The notes under the pieces were generated by a model. The model saw only the letters and a program-made list of their open reading frames with translations. It did no database searches and had not been told where the DNA came from. Source: Bacillus sp. FSL H8-0547 (GTDB lineage: Bacteria > Bacillota > Bacilli > Bacillales > Bacillaceae). Taken from it: a stretch of DNA of 64,000 nt. The stretch lies in the NCBI GenBank assembly GCA_038002745.1, contig JBBODD010000001.1, forward strand, positions 124,001 to 188,000, in the 5' to 3' direction. The position numbers were made by a program, and so were the translations under genes. Numbering within the stretch: position 1 is the first letter of the stretch; every line of letters begins with the position of its first letter. Below are positions 7,956-15,479 of the stretch, piece after piece.

Positions 7956-8848
7956 ATTCCCGCTGACCTCATCAGCCTTTTAGCAATTTCATCAAAATCC
8001 TCTTTAGAAATGCCCGGTGCGAATTCTTCAGGTACTTCATCCAGTTCCGGCACCGGAGCTCCTGATGGCATTCCGTCAAATACTTTTAAAGGCTGGCCGT
8101 CAATCGGATGCGGTCCCTTCCAGATTTTATTTATGTCCCTGTAATCCGTATCACTGAACGTATAAAGCCTCAGATGGATGCCCATGTCCTCGAATTTTTT
8201 CGCATCGGCGAAGGCTTTATTATCAAGATTAGGTATCGGCAGCATTTTTCCGACATCAACACCTGTAATGACTTCAAGAGCTTTTGCATAGGCAACGACA
8301 TGTACCCCGCCCCGAACGAGCAAGTACCCGATCATCTCTCTTGCAACCGGGTGGTCCGTCATCTCATACACTCTCATTTTATGCGTCCTTGCCCCGCATT
8401 CAAGGAAAAAGTTATGAAGCAGATCAAGGACCAGATTCCCGCTGTTGAATACATTTTCTCCCGTCCATGGTTTTCCCATCGAGTCAAATGGATAGGAAGT
8501 CTGTGCCGTCTGAATGAAATGCTGGCTGTTCCTTTTGTCCTTTGCCCCCTGCATAGGAGTTGCATCAGGAGGCGCAGGATACGTTGAACCGGTGAGCATT
8601 AAATTGATTGTATTGGAAACGAGCTCAACATGGCCAAACTCCTCGGCTGTTATGCTAGAGACCAGGTCATAAAAAGGCTTCAGCTTTTTCTTCTGCCTGA
8701 AATTAAACGACTGAAACATATAATTATTCAGCGTTGACATCTCTCCAAATTTTCCGCCGAGCAGCTCCTGAACGGCAGCTGCCGCATTTGGATCCGCATA
8801 CTTCGGCTTTGGCAGCTCAATCAGCAGCCGGTTAAACCGCTTTATCAT
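7952..8848 (-). CDS. Manganese catalase
   Basis: Dimanganese catalase of 298 residues, ferritin-like four-helix bundle. Ligand motifs are visible: E36 region (GGKFGEMSTLNNYMFQ), EEFGHVE near residue 70, ECGARTHKMR and GGVHVVAYAKALE. It degrades hydrogen peroxide without haem. B. subtilis YdbD is the close relative; the spore-coat CotJC type is shorter. GGGGGATTACGGG precedes the ATG. It is transcribed alone and could support peroxide resistance of cells or spores. Confidence 0.92.
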   Translation of the reverse strand: MIKRFNRLLIELPKPKYADPNAAAAVQELLGGKFGEMSTLNNYMFQSFNFRQKKKLKPFYDLVSSITAEEFGHVELVSNTINLMLTGSTYPAPPDATPMQGAKDKRNSQHFIQTAQTSYPFDSMGKPWTGENVFNSGNLVLDLLHNFFLECGARTHKMRVYEMTDHPVAREMIGYLLVRGGVHVVAYAKALEVITGVDVGKMLPIPNLDNKAFADAKKFEDMGIHLRLYTFSDTDYRDINKIWKGPHPIDGQPLKVFDGMPSGAPVPELDEVPEEFAPGISKEDFDEIAKRLMRSAGI

Positions 8849-8946
8849 CCCGTAATCCCCCTTTAAAAGAGTGTTTCCCTCTAAAGGGTATGCAGGCCGG
8901 GATTTGTCTTATTACCTGTCTGATGACCAGGGTGGTTTCTTTCTTA

Positions 8947-9606
8947 TCACTCCGCATATCCTGCAGCACTTGCCTGAACGTCAGAGGCGTAAGCGCTCAG
9001 CAGTGTTTTCATTTGAAAATAAGGGTTCCAAATAAAACTGAAACCGTCCTCATTTCCAAATGAAACAGCCTCTGGCTTATCTAAAATCAGACTGACATTA
9101 AACGGCTTCTTCTTTTCTGGAGATTCTATTTTAGGCTCAGTCTCTGAAAAGACGACATCATCAATTTTGTACCCGCCGTTCTCCTTCACAAACAGGACAG
9201 CCTCATAATGGTCATCATAGCTCACAGGCCCCTCCTCTTCTGCAGGAAAAAACTGAAATAATTTATGCGTATTCTTTTCAGCGCCGAACGTCATCTCTTC
9301 GTCATAATTAAAGTAAGGCATGCTGTAAGGGGTAAAATCGCTGCCGTATACGATATAGCCGTTTTCAGTTTCTTTTACGTTCTCTTTTACATACGTTTCA
9401 ATAAATGAATGCGTGAAATAAGGCTCCATCATAGCCTTTATTTCGTTTAATGGCCGTTCCTTTTCGGTGAGGGCGGCTTGTACCTCTGACGCCTTCTGCA
9501 CTGCCTGAACCGACTGTTCTTCAGTCAGCAGTTCCTCAGCAGAGCCTGCATGTCCATAACCCAAAAATACTATAAGTGCGACGAGTGTGCTTAAAAGAAG
9601 TTTCAT
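8947..9606 (-). CDS. Secreted protein of unknown function
   Basis: Protein of 219 residues with a clear signal peptide (KLLLSTLVALIVFLGYGHAGSAEE, cleavage after about residue 23). The mature part is acidic and resembles the DUF3993 type of Bacillus secreted proteins, recalled from general pattern only. It has no recognisable catalytic motif. It stands alone between the catalase and the small membrane gene. Confidence 0.7.
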   Translation of the reverse strand: MKLLLSTLVALIVFLGYGHAGSAEELLTEEQSVQAVQKASEVQAALTEKERPLNEIKAMMEPYFTHSFIETYVKENVKETENGYIVYGSDFTPYSMPYFNYDEEMTFGAEKNTHKLFQFFPAEEEGPVSYDDHYEAVLFVKENGGYKIDDVVFSETEPKIESPEKKKPFNVSLILDKPEAVSFGNEDGFSFIWNPYFQMKTLLSAYASDVQASAAGYAE

Positions 9607-9759
9607 GTCATTACCCTCCCGCTAATATCTGTGCTTAAATTTTATCAGAGTCTGTGTCGTTTTCATCCAACGATAATCCACAAAATACCATCATTTTCTG
9701 ACAATTTCTCTTATTTTAATCCTTACCCTATTGAGAAAAGGATAATCGTCTTTTTTCCA

Positions 9760-9793
9760 AACAAAAAAACAGCAGCCGACTGCTGCTGTTTAC
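9760..9793 (-). terminator. Terminator after the small membrane gene
   Basis: On the minus strand AACAGCAGC-AGTCG-GCTGCTGTT is followed by seven T residues. The stop codon is at the base of the stem. Confidence 0.88.
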
Positions 9794-10029
9794 CATGTAC
9801 GTGTGAAAGCAAGATAAAAAATGTAGATTGCAATGAAAGCTGCTGCAATCAGGCATGCCAGGAATATTGGATTGCGGATATAGGGATGGGCCTGAATTTT
9901 CTCATTCATTTGGGTATCGTGTTCGCTCTTTCTAGTGTCCACAAGCCGGCCTACACCAATGGTATACAGCAGTCCGCCTGCTGCAATCATAAATGCCAGG
10001 ATAGCCAGAGCGAGTGTGAATTTGTCCAT
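9790..10029 (-). CDS. Small two-helix membrane protein
   Basis: Protein of 79 residues with two hydrophobic helices (about 6-28 and 56-76) separated by a charged loop (DTRKSEHDTQMNEKIQ). No family was recognised. GGGGTGACAAT precedes the ATG. It begins 57 bases after the ykuI stop with no terminator between, so it is likely co-transcribed with ykuI and ends at a strong terminator. Confidence 0.7.
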   Translation of the reverse strand: MDKFTLALAILAFMIAAGGLLYTIGVGRLVDTRKSEHDTQMNEKIQAHPYIRNPIFLACLIAAAFIAIYIFYLAFTRTW

Positions 10030-10085
10030 ATTGTCACCCCTTAGAGCGTTCTTTCTTTCTAGGATGGCGCAATGAACAAAATTTA

Positions 10086-11306
10086 TTACAGCAGCCCCTC
10101 ATTTTCATAAAGATAGGAATAGGGCAGATCGAGAAACAGGTAATGCTGCTGATCAATCGGGTAGGAGAACGTTCTGATGGATTCACCGGTTTCAATGTCG
10201 CTGTACACATCACTGAAAAAGCCTTTTTTTCTGATCTGCATCTTCATGATATTTTCAAGAAAATAAGGGCGCCAGCTCCAGTTTTTATGATGATGGTGAG
10301 GCTGAATTTGCCATTCATTGTCTTTTTTCAGGAAGTTCGAGCTTTGCTGAAAACCGTCACCGTCGCAGACATAGATCCTGAAACAGCAATCGTTCAGTTC
10401 TTCTGCAAGTTTTTTTATTAATTCATCAAATGATCCGGCAGCATGCCTGGATTCTTTTGCAAAAAGAAGGCTGATTCTTTGGTGAAACTGTTCAGACAGG
10501 TCATAGAAATGCTGCAGTTTTTTCTTTTCGTACCTGATAAACGCCTGAAACTCTCCTGTCATTTTCTCTTTCAGGAGGTAAGGTTCTATTTTCCCTTCTC
10601 TTGGCGGCTGAAGATAATCCCCCTGAAAGAAACGGCCGCCATTTTTCCACGCGTACTGAAATTGAAAGTGAAGGTCAATTTCGCTGTACAAAATGGCTGC
10701 ACCAATTTTTCTTGCAAGCAGAGATATGGAATACAGAACATCGTGATACGTTTGCAGAGGAGACGTTAACCTGAGAGGCTGCAGATCAATCTTCAGGATA
10801 TTTGGCATCAAAAGAGCAATTCTGTCCAGATTGCTGCTTGCTTTCCCTACATTCTCAACCGCCATTTTAATGCCGTATGTCCGGTAATAGGTAAAAACAT
10901 GTGTAAGCTGCCGAATATCTCCAGTAAATGTATGTTCCGTAATTTCAATCACGATCCGATCAAGATTTCCGCCCTTTTCCTGCCATTGAAACAATAGTTC
11001 GAGAAGGCTTTCACCGTGATCGAGCATGAGCAGGTTCGCATCTCTGTTAATAAAAATCAGGGTATCATCAGCCGGATCAAGAAAACGATCCAGCGCCATA
11101 TGTAAGATGTGGTAATCTGCCTCGAGTCTGTATTCATCAGGAATGGAATCATCTCTAAAAAATGGCCCCATGCTCTTCCATTCATTATCAATGTAGATTC
11201 TCCCCACAATCTCATACCCGATGACCTTTTGTTCATCCGCACTGAAAATGGCCTGGCAGAACGGTTTTGCGCGCTCCAGGTTAGCCATGATATCCAATGG
11301 ATCCAT
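10086..11306 (-). CDS. ykuI: EAL-domain c-di-GMP receptor YkuI
   Basis: Protein of 406 residues: an EAL domain (about 1-250) followed by a PAS-like/YkuI_C domain. It matches B. subtilis YkuI closely throughout (NRDANLLMLDHGESLLELL, NLDRIALLMPNILKIDL, GFFSDVYSD). The EAL signature is GYEIVGR, as in YkuI, which binds c-di-GMP but for which phosphodiesterase activity has not been shown. It is probably a receptor linked to exopolysaccharide or biofilm control. The B. subtilis genes ykuG and ykuH that separate it from fadH are missing here. Confidence 0.9.
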   Translation of the reverse strand: MDPLDIMANLERAKPFCQAIFSADEQKVIGYEIVGRIYIDNEWKSMGPFFRDDSIPDEYRLEADYHILHMALDRFLDPADDTLIFINRDANLLMLDHGESLLELLFQWQEKGGNLDRIVIEITEHTFTGDIRQLTHVFTYYRTYGIKMAVENVGKASSNLDRIALLMPNILKIDLQPLRLTSPLQTYHDVLYSISLLARKIGAAILYSEIDLHFQFQYAWKNGGRFFQGDYLQPPREGKIEPYLLKEKMTGEFQAFIRYEKKKLQHFYDLSEQFHQRISLLFAKESRHAAGSFDELIKKLAEELNDCCFRIYVCDGDGFQQSSNFLKKDNEWQIQPHHHHKNWSWRPYFLENIMKMQIRKKGFFSDVYSDIETGESIRTFSYPIDQQHYLFLDLPYSYLYENEGLL

Positions 11307-11385
11307 ATCCCATTCCCCGCTTTCTCTCTTTGTTTTTGTATGATTATACCATAGAGGGAGGCCGGTTTAATGGTGCTTAAGATAT

Positions 11386-11418
11386 GAAAAAAGATGCTCT
11401 GAAGCGAGCATCTTTTTT
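11386..11418 (-). terminator. Terminator after fadH
   Basis: On the minus strand GATGCTC-GCTTCA-GAGCATC is followed by six T residues. Confidence 0.9.
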
Positions 11419-11435
11419 GAATGTATCGTCAGTAA

Positions 11436-12200
11436 TTAAAACGGGTGCTGATTCAGCCATTGTCCGCCGTCTAATGTAATGCATTCCCCGTTCATGTACG
11501 AGGCTTCATCAGAAAGAATGAACGAAGCAAGGGATGCGATTTCCTCCGGTGTTCCAAGACGGCCGAGCGGCACACTTTTCAGCGTTCTTTTAGCTGCTTC
11601 CTCAGATTGAAACAGCTTGTCAGCTCCCCCAGTTCTCTCAATGGGACCAGGTGCGATGGCATTTACCCGAATGCCGTATTTTCTTCCCCATTCAACAGCA
11701 AGCGTTCTTGTCATGGACAGCACGCCTGCTTTCGCTGCAGCAGAGTGAATGACACCCGCTCCTGCTCCCCATGCATATGTAGCAACCATATTCAGAATTG
11801 ATCCTCTTTGCTGCTTTTCAATCCAGTACTTCCCTGCTGCACTGCTGCAGTAAAACGTTCCGTTCAAGACAATATTGATAACGGAGTTCCATCCATTAAC
11901 AGAAAGCTGTTCAGCAGGACAAATGAAATTCCCCGCAGCATTATTGACAAGTCCGTCAATTCGTCCGAATGCTTCATCCGTTTTGCGGATCAGTTCTTCC
12001 GACATTTCAGGCACCCTCACATCCATCTGAAAAGGAGTGATTGTCCCTTCAAGACCTGTCATTTCTTCTTTGGCTGCTTCTAAATTTTCAAGTGATCTTC
12101 CGGTAATAACAACGTTCGCGCCTTGTGCAGCAAACTTTGCCGCCATTGCTTTTCCCATCCCGCTGGAACCGCCTGTTACAATAATTACTTTATCCTTCAA
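11436..12200 (-). CDS. fadH: 2,4-dienoyl-CoA reductase FadH (SDR)
   Basis: Short-chain dehydrogenase of 254 residues, the same length as B. subtilis FadH (YkuF). It reduces 2,4-dienoyl-CoA with NADPH during oxidation of unsaturated fatty acids. Visible motifs are the TGGSSGMG cofactor loop, NNAAGNF, and the family-specific active region (YAWGAGAGVIHSAAAKAG), which lacks the classical YxxxK tyrosine as in mammalian DECR-type enzymes. The frame is open to an ATG at 12251, but GGGGGTG and a FadR-like palindrome lie before the TTG at 12200, so that TTG is the start. Confidence 0.9.
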   Translation of the reverse strand: MKDKVIIVTGGSSGMGKAMAAKFAAQGANVVITGRSLENLEAAKEEMTGLEGTITPFQMDVRVPEMSEELIRKTDEAFGRIDGLVNNAAGNFICPAEQLSVNGWNSVINIVLNGTFYCSSAAGKYWIEKQQRGSILNMVATYAWGAGAGVIHSAAAKAGVLSMTRTLAVEWGRKYGIRVNAIAPGPIERTGGADKLFQSEEAAKRTLKSVPLGRLGTPEEIASLASFILSDEASYMNGECITLDGGQWLNQHPF

Positions 12201-12216
12201 CAAAAACACCCCCAAA

Positions 12217-12232
12217 ATGAATGACCATTCAT
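12217..12232. promoter_or_regulatory. FadR-like operator of fadH
   Basis: ATGAATG-AC-CATTCAT is a perfect palindrome 17-32 bases upstream of the fadH start. FadR (TetR family) of B. subtilis binds TGAATGA and TCATTCA arms with a four-base spacer and is released by long-chain acyl-CoA. Here the arms are the same but closer together. Identification with FadR is an inference. Confidence 0.6.
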
Positions 12233-12339
12233 ATTTTACCATAGTTTTCAAATAATTAAAATAATTATCTGAAAAAGAGGAAAACGGGCCGTCTTTCTAA
12301 AAGTAGTAGGGGCAGTTTTTAAAAAAAGGGGGCGGCGGT

Positions 12340-13212
12340 CTGGAACACACCCATTCAAGAAGGAGTTTTCTCAAACTTTTTTTATCAGCAGCTGCCGGGA
12401 TGCTTCTTGCTCTTTTTTTCGGCTATGCTTATGCAAGGTATATTGAGCCAAAATTGATAAAAGTGACTCAGATAACTATGAAAAACGCCAAAATCCCTCC
12501 GGCCTTTGATGGCCTTAAAATGATTCAGTTCAGCGATACCCATCTGGGTCATGATTATTCAATTGACCAGCTTGTCAAAGTTGTCAGTAAAATAAACCAG
12601 CTTTCCCCCGATATTATTTTATTTACAGGTGATCTTGTCGATAAACCGAATCAATATGAATATTTGCATAAAATCGCCCCTGAACTGAAAAAATTAAAAG
12701 CACCGCTCGGAAAATACTCCATATACGGAAATCACGACCATGGGGGATACGGCACAGACGTTTATAAGGCCATAATGGATGAATCCGGATTTTCTCTGCT
12801 GAAAAACAGCGGCAAAAAGATTGCATTGCTGGATGGTTCATTCATCTATTTGGCCGGGATCGACGATTTGATGCTTGGAAAACCTGATTATCAGCAGGCA
12901 CTTGCCGGAGCAGACAGCAGGCATTTCACTCTCCTTCTCGCACATGAGCCGGATGCCGCACTGGAAACGAAAAAGCACCCTGCAGACTGGCAGCTTTCAG
13001 GCCACAGCCACGGCGGCCAGGTCCAGCTGCCCCTGTATGGCCCGCTCGTAACTCCTCCCTTTGCTTCTGTCTATACAGAAGGCATGTATGAAGAGGATGG
13101 GCTGACCCTGTATGTGAACAGGGGGCTTGGTACAACGAGGCTTCCTTTCCGATTTCTTTCCGTTCCTGAAATCACTGTTTTCACTTTAAAAACAAACGAA
13201 AAAAGCACCTGA
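12340..13212 (+). CDS. ykuE: Tat-exported metallophosphoesterase YkuE (apparent CTG start)
   Basis: Calcineurin-like phosphoesterase. Metal motifs are visible: FSDTHLGHD, FTGDLVD, YGNHDHGG and SGHSHGGQ. B. subtilis YkuE is exported by TatAyCy and stays at the wall. Here the twin-arginine motif HSRRSFLKLF and hydrophobic region lie upstream of the first ATG (12400), and no ATG, GTG or TTG occurs in frame between the stop at 12307 and that ATG. CTG at 12340, eight bases after AAAGGGGG, is the only candidate that restores the Tat signal. It gives a 290-residue protein, four or five residues from B. subtilis. A base error at the start is the alternative. Confidence 0.85.
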   Translation: MEHTHSRRSFLKLFLSAAAGMLLALFFGYAYARYIEPKLIKVTQITMKNAKIPPAFDGLKMIQFSDTHLGHDYSIDQLVKVVSKINQLSPDIILFTGDLVDKPNQYEYLHKIAPELKKLKAPLGKYSIYGNHDHGGYGTDVYKAIMDESGFSLLKNSGKKIALLDGSFIYLAGIDDLMLGKPDYQQALAGADSRHFTLLLAHEPDAALETKKHPADWQLSGHSHGGQVQLPLYGPLVTPPFASVYTEGMYEEDGLTLYVNRGLGTTRLPFRFLSVPEITVFTLKTNEKST

Positions 13213-13230
13213 ATTAAGGTGCTTTTTTGG
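13198..13230. terminator. Bidirectional terminator (ykuE / GGDEF-EAL gene)
   Basis: AAAAAAGCACCT-GAATTA-AGGTGCTTTTTT. Both genes' stop codons lie within the hairpin, an extremely compact convergent junction. Confidence 0.92.
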
Positions 13231-15313
13231 TGCTGCAGCTGAACCCGGACGTTATTTCTGACGGCAAAAGCGGGCCTGAAAAATAAAACCCCTGGCCCCT
13301 GTTGCAATTCAGCGAGAGCAGCCACTCCGCCTGATTCTCAGTCTCAATTCCTTCTGCAAGAACTTCAAGAGAAAGGCTTTGAGCAAAGTGAACGATTGAA
13401 GCAATCACAGCTGCGTCTTTGCCATCACTAATTTCGCCTTTAATAAATGCAGGGTCGATTTTTAAAAGGTCCACAGAATACGTTTTAAGGCTTTGCAGCG
13501 AAGTTAATCCGCTCCCAAAATCATCAATCGCGATCCTCACACCAATTTCTTTAAGCTTCTTCAAAGCAAGTGAAGCTTCTTTTTGATGATGAAGCGCGCT
13601 TTCAGTCACTTCGAGTGTAATTTGCCGGGGCATAATCTGATAGGTCTGAAGCAGCGACCGAATCATTTCAGGAAGGTTGCGTTGCTGAAATTGTTTGGAA
13701 GACAGGTTGATGGAAATGCATTGGTCCCCGAATCCTTCAAACCTCCACTCTGCCAGCTGCCTGAACGCTTCTTCCATAATCCATTCTCCAATGGGAATCA
13801 TTAGTCCTGATTCTTCTGCAGCAGGAATGAATTCGGCAGGAGAAACGTTTCCAAGCACCACGCTTTCCCATCGGACAAGAACTTCAAAACCCTCTGTCGC
13901 GCCCGTTTCAAGGTTAATCTGAGGCTGATACACAAGGTGAAGTTCATCGTTTTCAATCGCCTGCCTGAGGCCTGAATCCATAGCAAGCAGCCTTTTTGAC
14001 CGGTGATTGAGCCCGGCATGGAATACTTGAAATTGTCCCCTTCCCTGATGCTTGGCATCATATAGGGCAAGATCGGCCCCCGCAATCAGTTCTTCCCCGC
14101 TTAGTCCATGCTCAGGGTACAGGCTGATTCCGATGCTCGGACTGACAAAATAGACAAGTTCATTGAGATAATAAGGGTCGGCAAACAAATCAAGGATTTG
14201 CTTAGCGTAAGTTACTGCTTCCTTTTGATTTGTATTTTTGAATAACAGAATAAATTCGTCCCCTCCGTGTCTGTAGACACTGAAGGACGGTGCTTCAATT
14301 GACTGCAGGCGAGCGCTTACTTTTTGCAGGAGCAGATCTCCTGCTGAGTGACCTGCCGTATCATTCAGCCACTTAAATCTGTCAAGGTCTATATACATGA
14401 GCGCATGAACAGAGCCCGCATCGCTGCTGAAACATTCCTTAAGATGTTTTTCAAGGGCCGTCCGGTTCAAAAGACCGGTAAGAGCATCATGAAAAGCCAT
14501 ATGACTGATCAGGGCCTCGTGCCTCTTTTGCTCAGAAACGTCTTTAGCAAACAGATAGATGCCCTGAACGCTTCCATTTAAGACAATCGGAAATGTTTTC
14601 AGGTGAAGGTTCCATTCCTTGCTTTTGACTGTCAGCTTGACGTCTGTCTCAAACGTTCTTCCTTCAGAGGCTTCCGTTAACAGCTTTTCAGTTTCAGCTG
14701 CGTTCTTTTCAAACAGTTTGAATATGGACTTCCCTGTAATTGAAATCGTTACTTTTTTAAAAAGATTAATTGCAGCGGGATTCGCCGACAGGATGGTGCC
14801 GTTCAGATCGAGTGAGAGGATGCTGTCATTCGTGTGATCGAACAGGGACCTGTATCTCTGCTCGCTCTCAATAAGCTTTTGCCTTTCAAGCATTCGATCA
14901 GAAATATCCCTTGTGACTGAAATAATATAGATGACGTCTCCTCTATCGTTTAAAATAGGCGTAAGCATCGATTCGCCAAACATGCCGGACCCATCCAATA
15001 ACTGCACTTGATCCTGAAAGGAATAAGGTTCTTTTAACTCAATGACGGTCCTGTACATTTCCGTGAGGTGAAGGGAGACGTTTTTATCCATCACATCCGA
15101 AAGCGCCATGCCCCCGTAATCATCTGGAAGACCGGCATGCCTCACTCCTTCGTCATTCACAAATACATACCGCAGCTGGCCCTCATCAACCTTCATCAGA
15201 AAAACAAGGTCTTTTATATGTTCAAGAATAATAGCAAAAATAATCGATTCTATTTTTTCAATGTTTTCTTCTGAATTGAAATCTTCTGTAATGGCTTTCT
15301 TTAATTTATTCAT
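13214..15313 (-). CDS. PAS-PAS-GGDEF-EAL c-di-GMP protein
   Basis: Cytoplasmic protein of 699 residues: two PAS domains (about 20-135 and 145-260), a GGDEF domain (about 270-430) with intact RHGGDEFILLF, and an EAL domain (about 440-695) with EVLVRW in place of EALVRW. The EAL glutamates and DDFGSGLTS loop are present. It could make or break c-di-GMP in response to a ligand or redox signal; the net activity cannot be told. No membrane helices. It is inserted between ykuE and the polyphosphate genes relative to B. subtilis. Confidence 0.88.
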   Translation of the reverse strand: MNKLKKAITEDFNSEENIEKIESIIFAIILEHIKDLVFLMKVDEGQLRYVFVNDEGVRHAGLPDDYGGMALSDVMDKNVSLHLTEMYRTVIELKEPYSFQDQVQLLDGSGMFGESMLTPILNDRGDVIYIISVTRDISDRMLERQKLIESEQRYRSLFDHTNDSILSLDLNGTILSANPAAINLFKKVTISITGKSIFKLFEKNAAETEKLLTEASEGRTFETDVKLTVKSKEWNLHLKTFPIVLNGSVQGIYLFAKDVSEQKRHEALISHMAFHDALTGLLNRTALEKHLKECFSSDAGSVHALMYIDLDRFKWLNDTAGHSAGDLLLQKVSARLQSIEAPSFSVYRHGGDEFILLFKNTNQKEAVTYAKQILDLFADPYYLNELVYFVSPSIGISLYPEHGLSGEELIAGADLALYDAKHQGRGQFQVFHAGLNHRSKRLLAMDSGLRQAIENDELHLVYQPQINLETGATEGFEVLVRWESVVLGNVSPAEFIPAAEESGLMIPIGEWIMEEAFRQLAEWRFEGFGDQCISINLSSKQFQQRNLPEMIRSLLQTYQIMPRQITLEVTESALHHQKEASLALKKLKEIGVRIAIDDFGSGLTSLQSLKTYSVDLLKIDPAFIKGEISDGKDAAVIASIVHFAQSLSLEVLAEGIETENQAEWLLSLNCNRGQGFYFSGPLLPSEITSGFSCSTKKAP

Positions 15314-15445
15314 GATACCCTCATTCTTAACATGGTCTTATTCTATCACTGCACCGTTTTTAATAAGTCTTTTTTCATAGTATCATATCCTGCGGTGCCT
15401 GTACTATGATTCCTTGTGTGAAATTGAGGGTACCATTTTCTTCGC

Positions 15446-15476
15446 GGCAAAAAAGAGCACCTGAAAGGCACTCTTC
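15446..15476 (-). terminator. Terminator after ppk
   Basis: On the minus strand GAGTGCC-TTTCA-GGTGCTC (two G-T pairs) is followed by six T residues. Confidence 0.75.
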
Positions 15477-15479
15477 TGA

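Noticed and set aside
8108-8587. 159-codon ORF opposite the manganese catalase gene
   Set aside because: Shadow of the catalase reading frame; no ribosome site.
15376-15408. CATAGTA/TACTATG inverted repeat before the GGDEF-EAL gene
   Set aside because: Seven-base arms with a 19-base centre are not convincing as an operator without comparative support.
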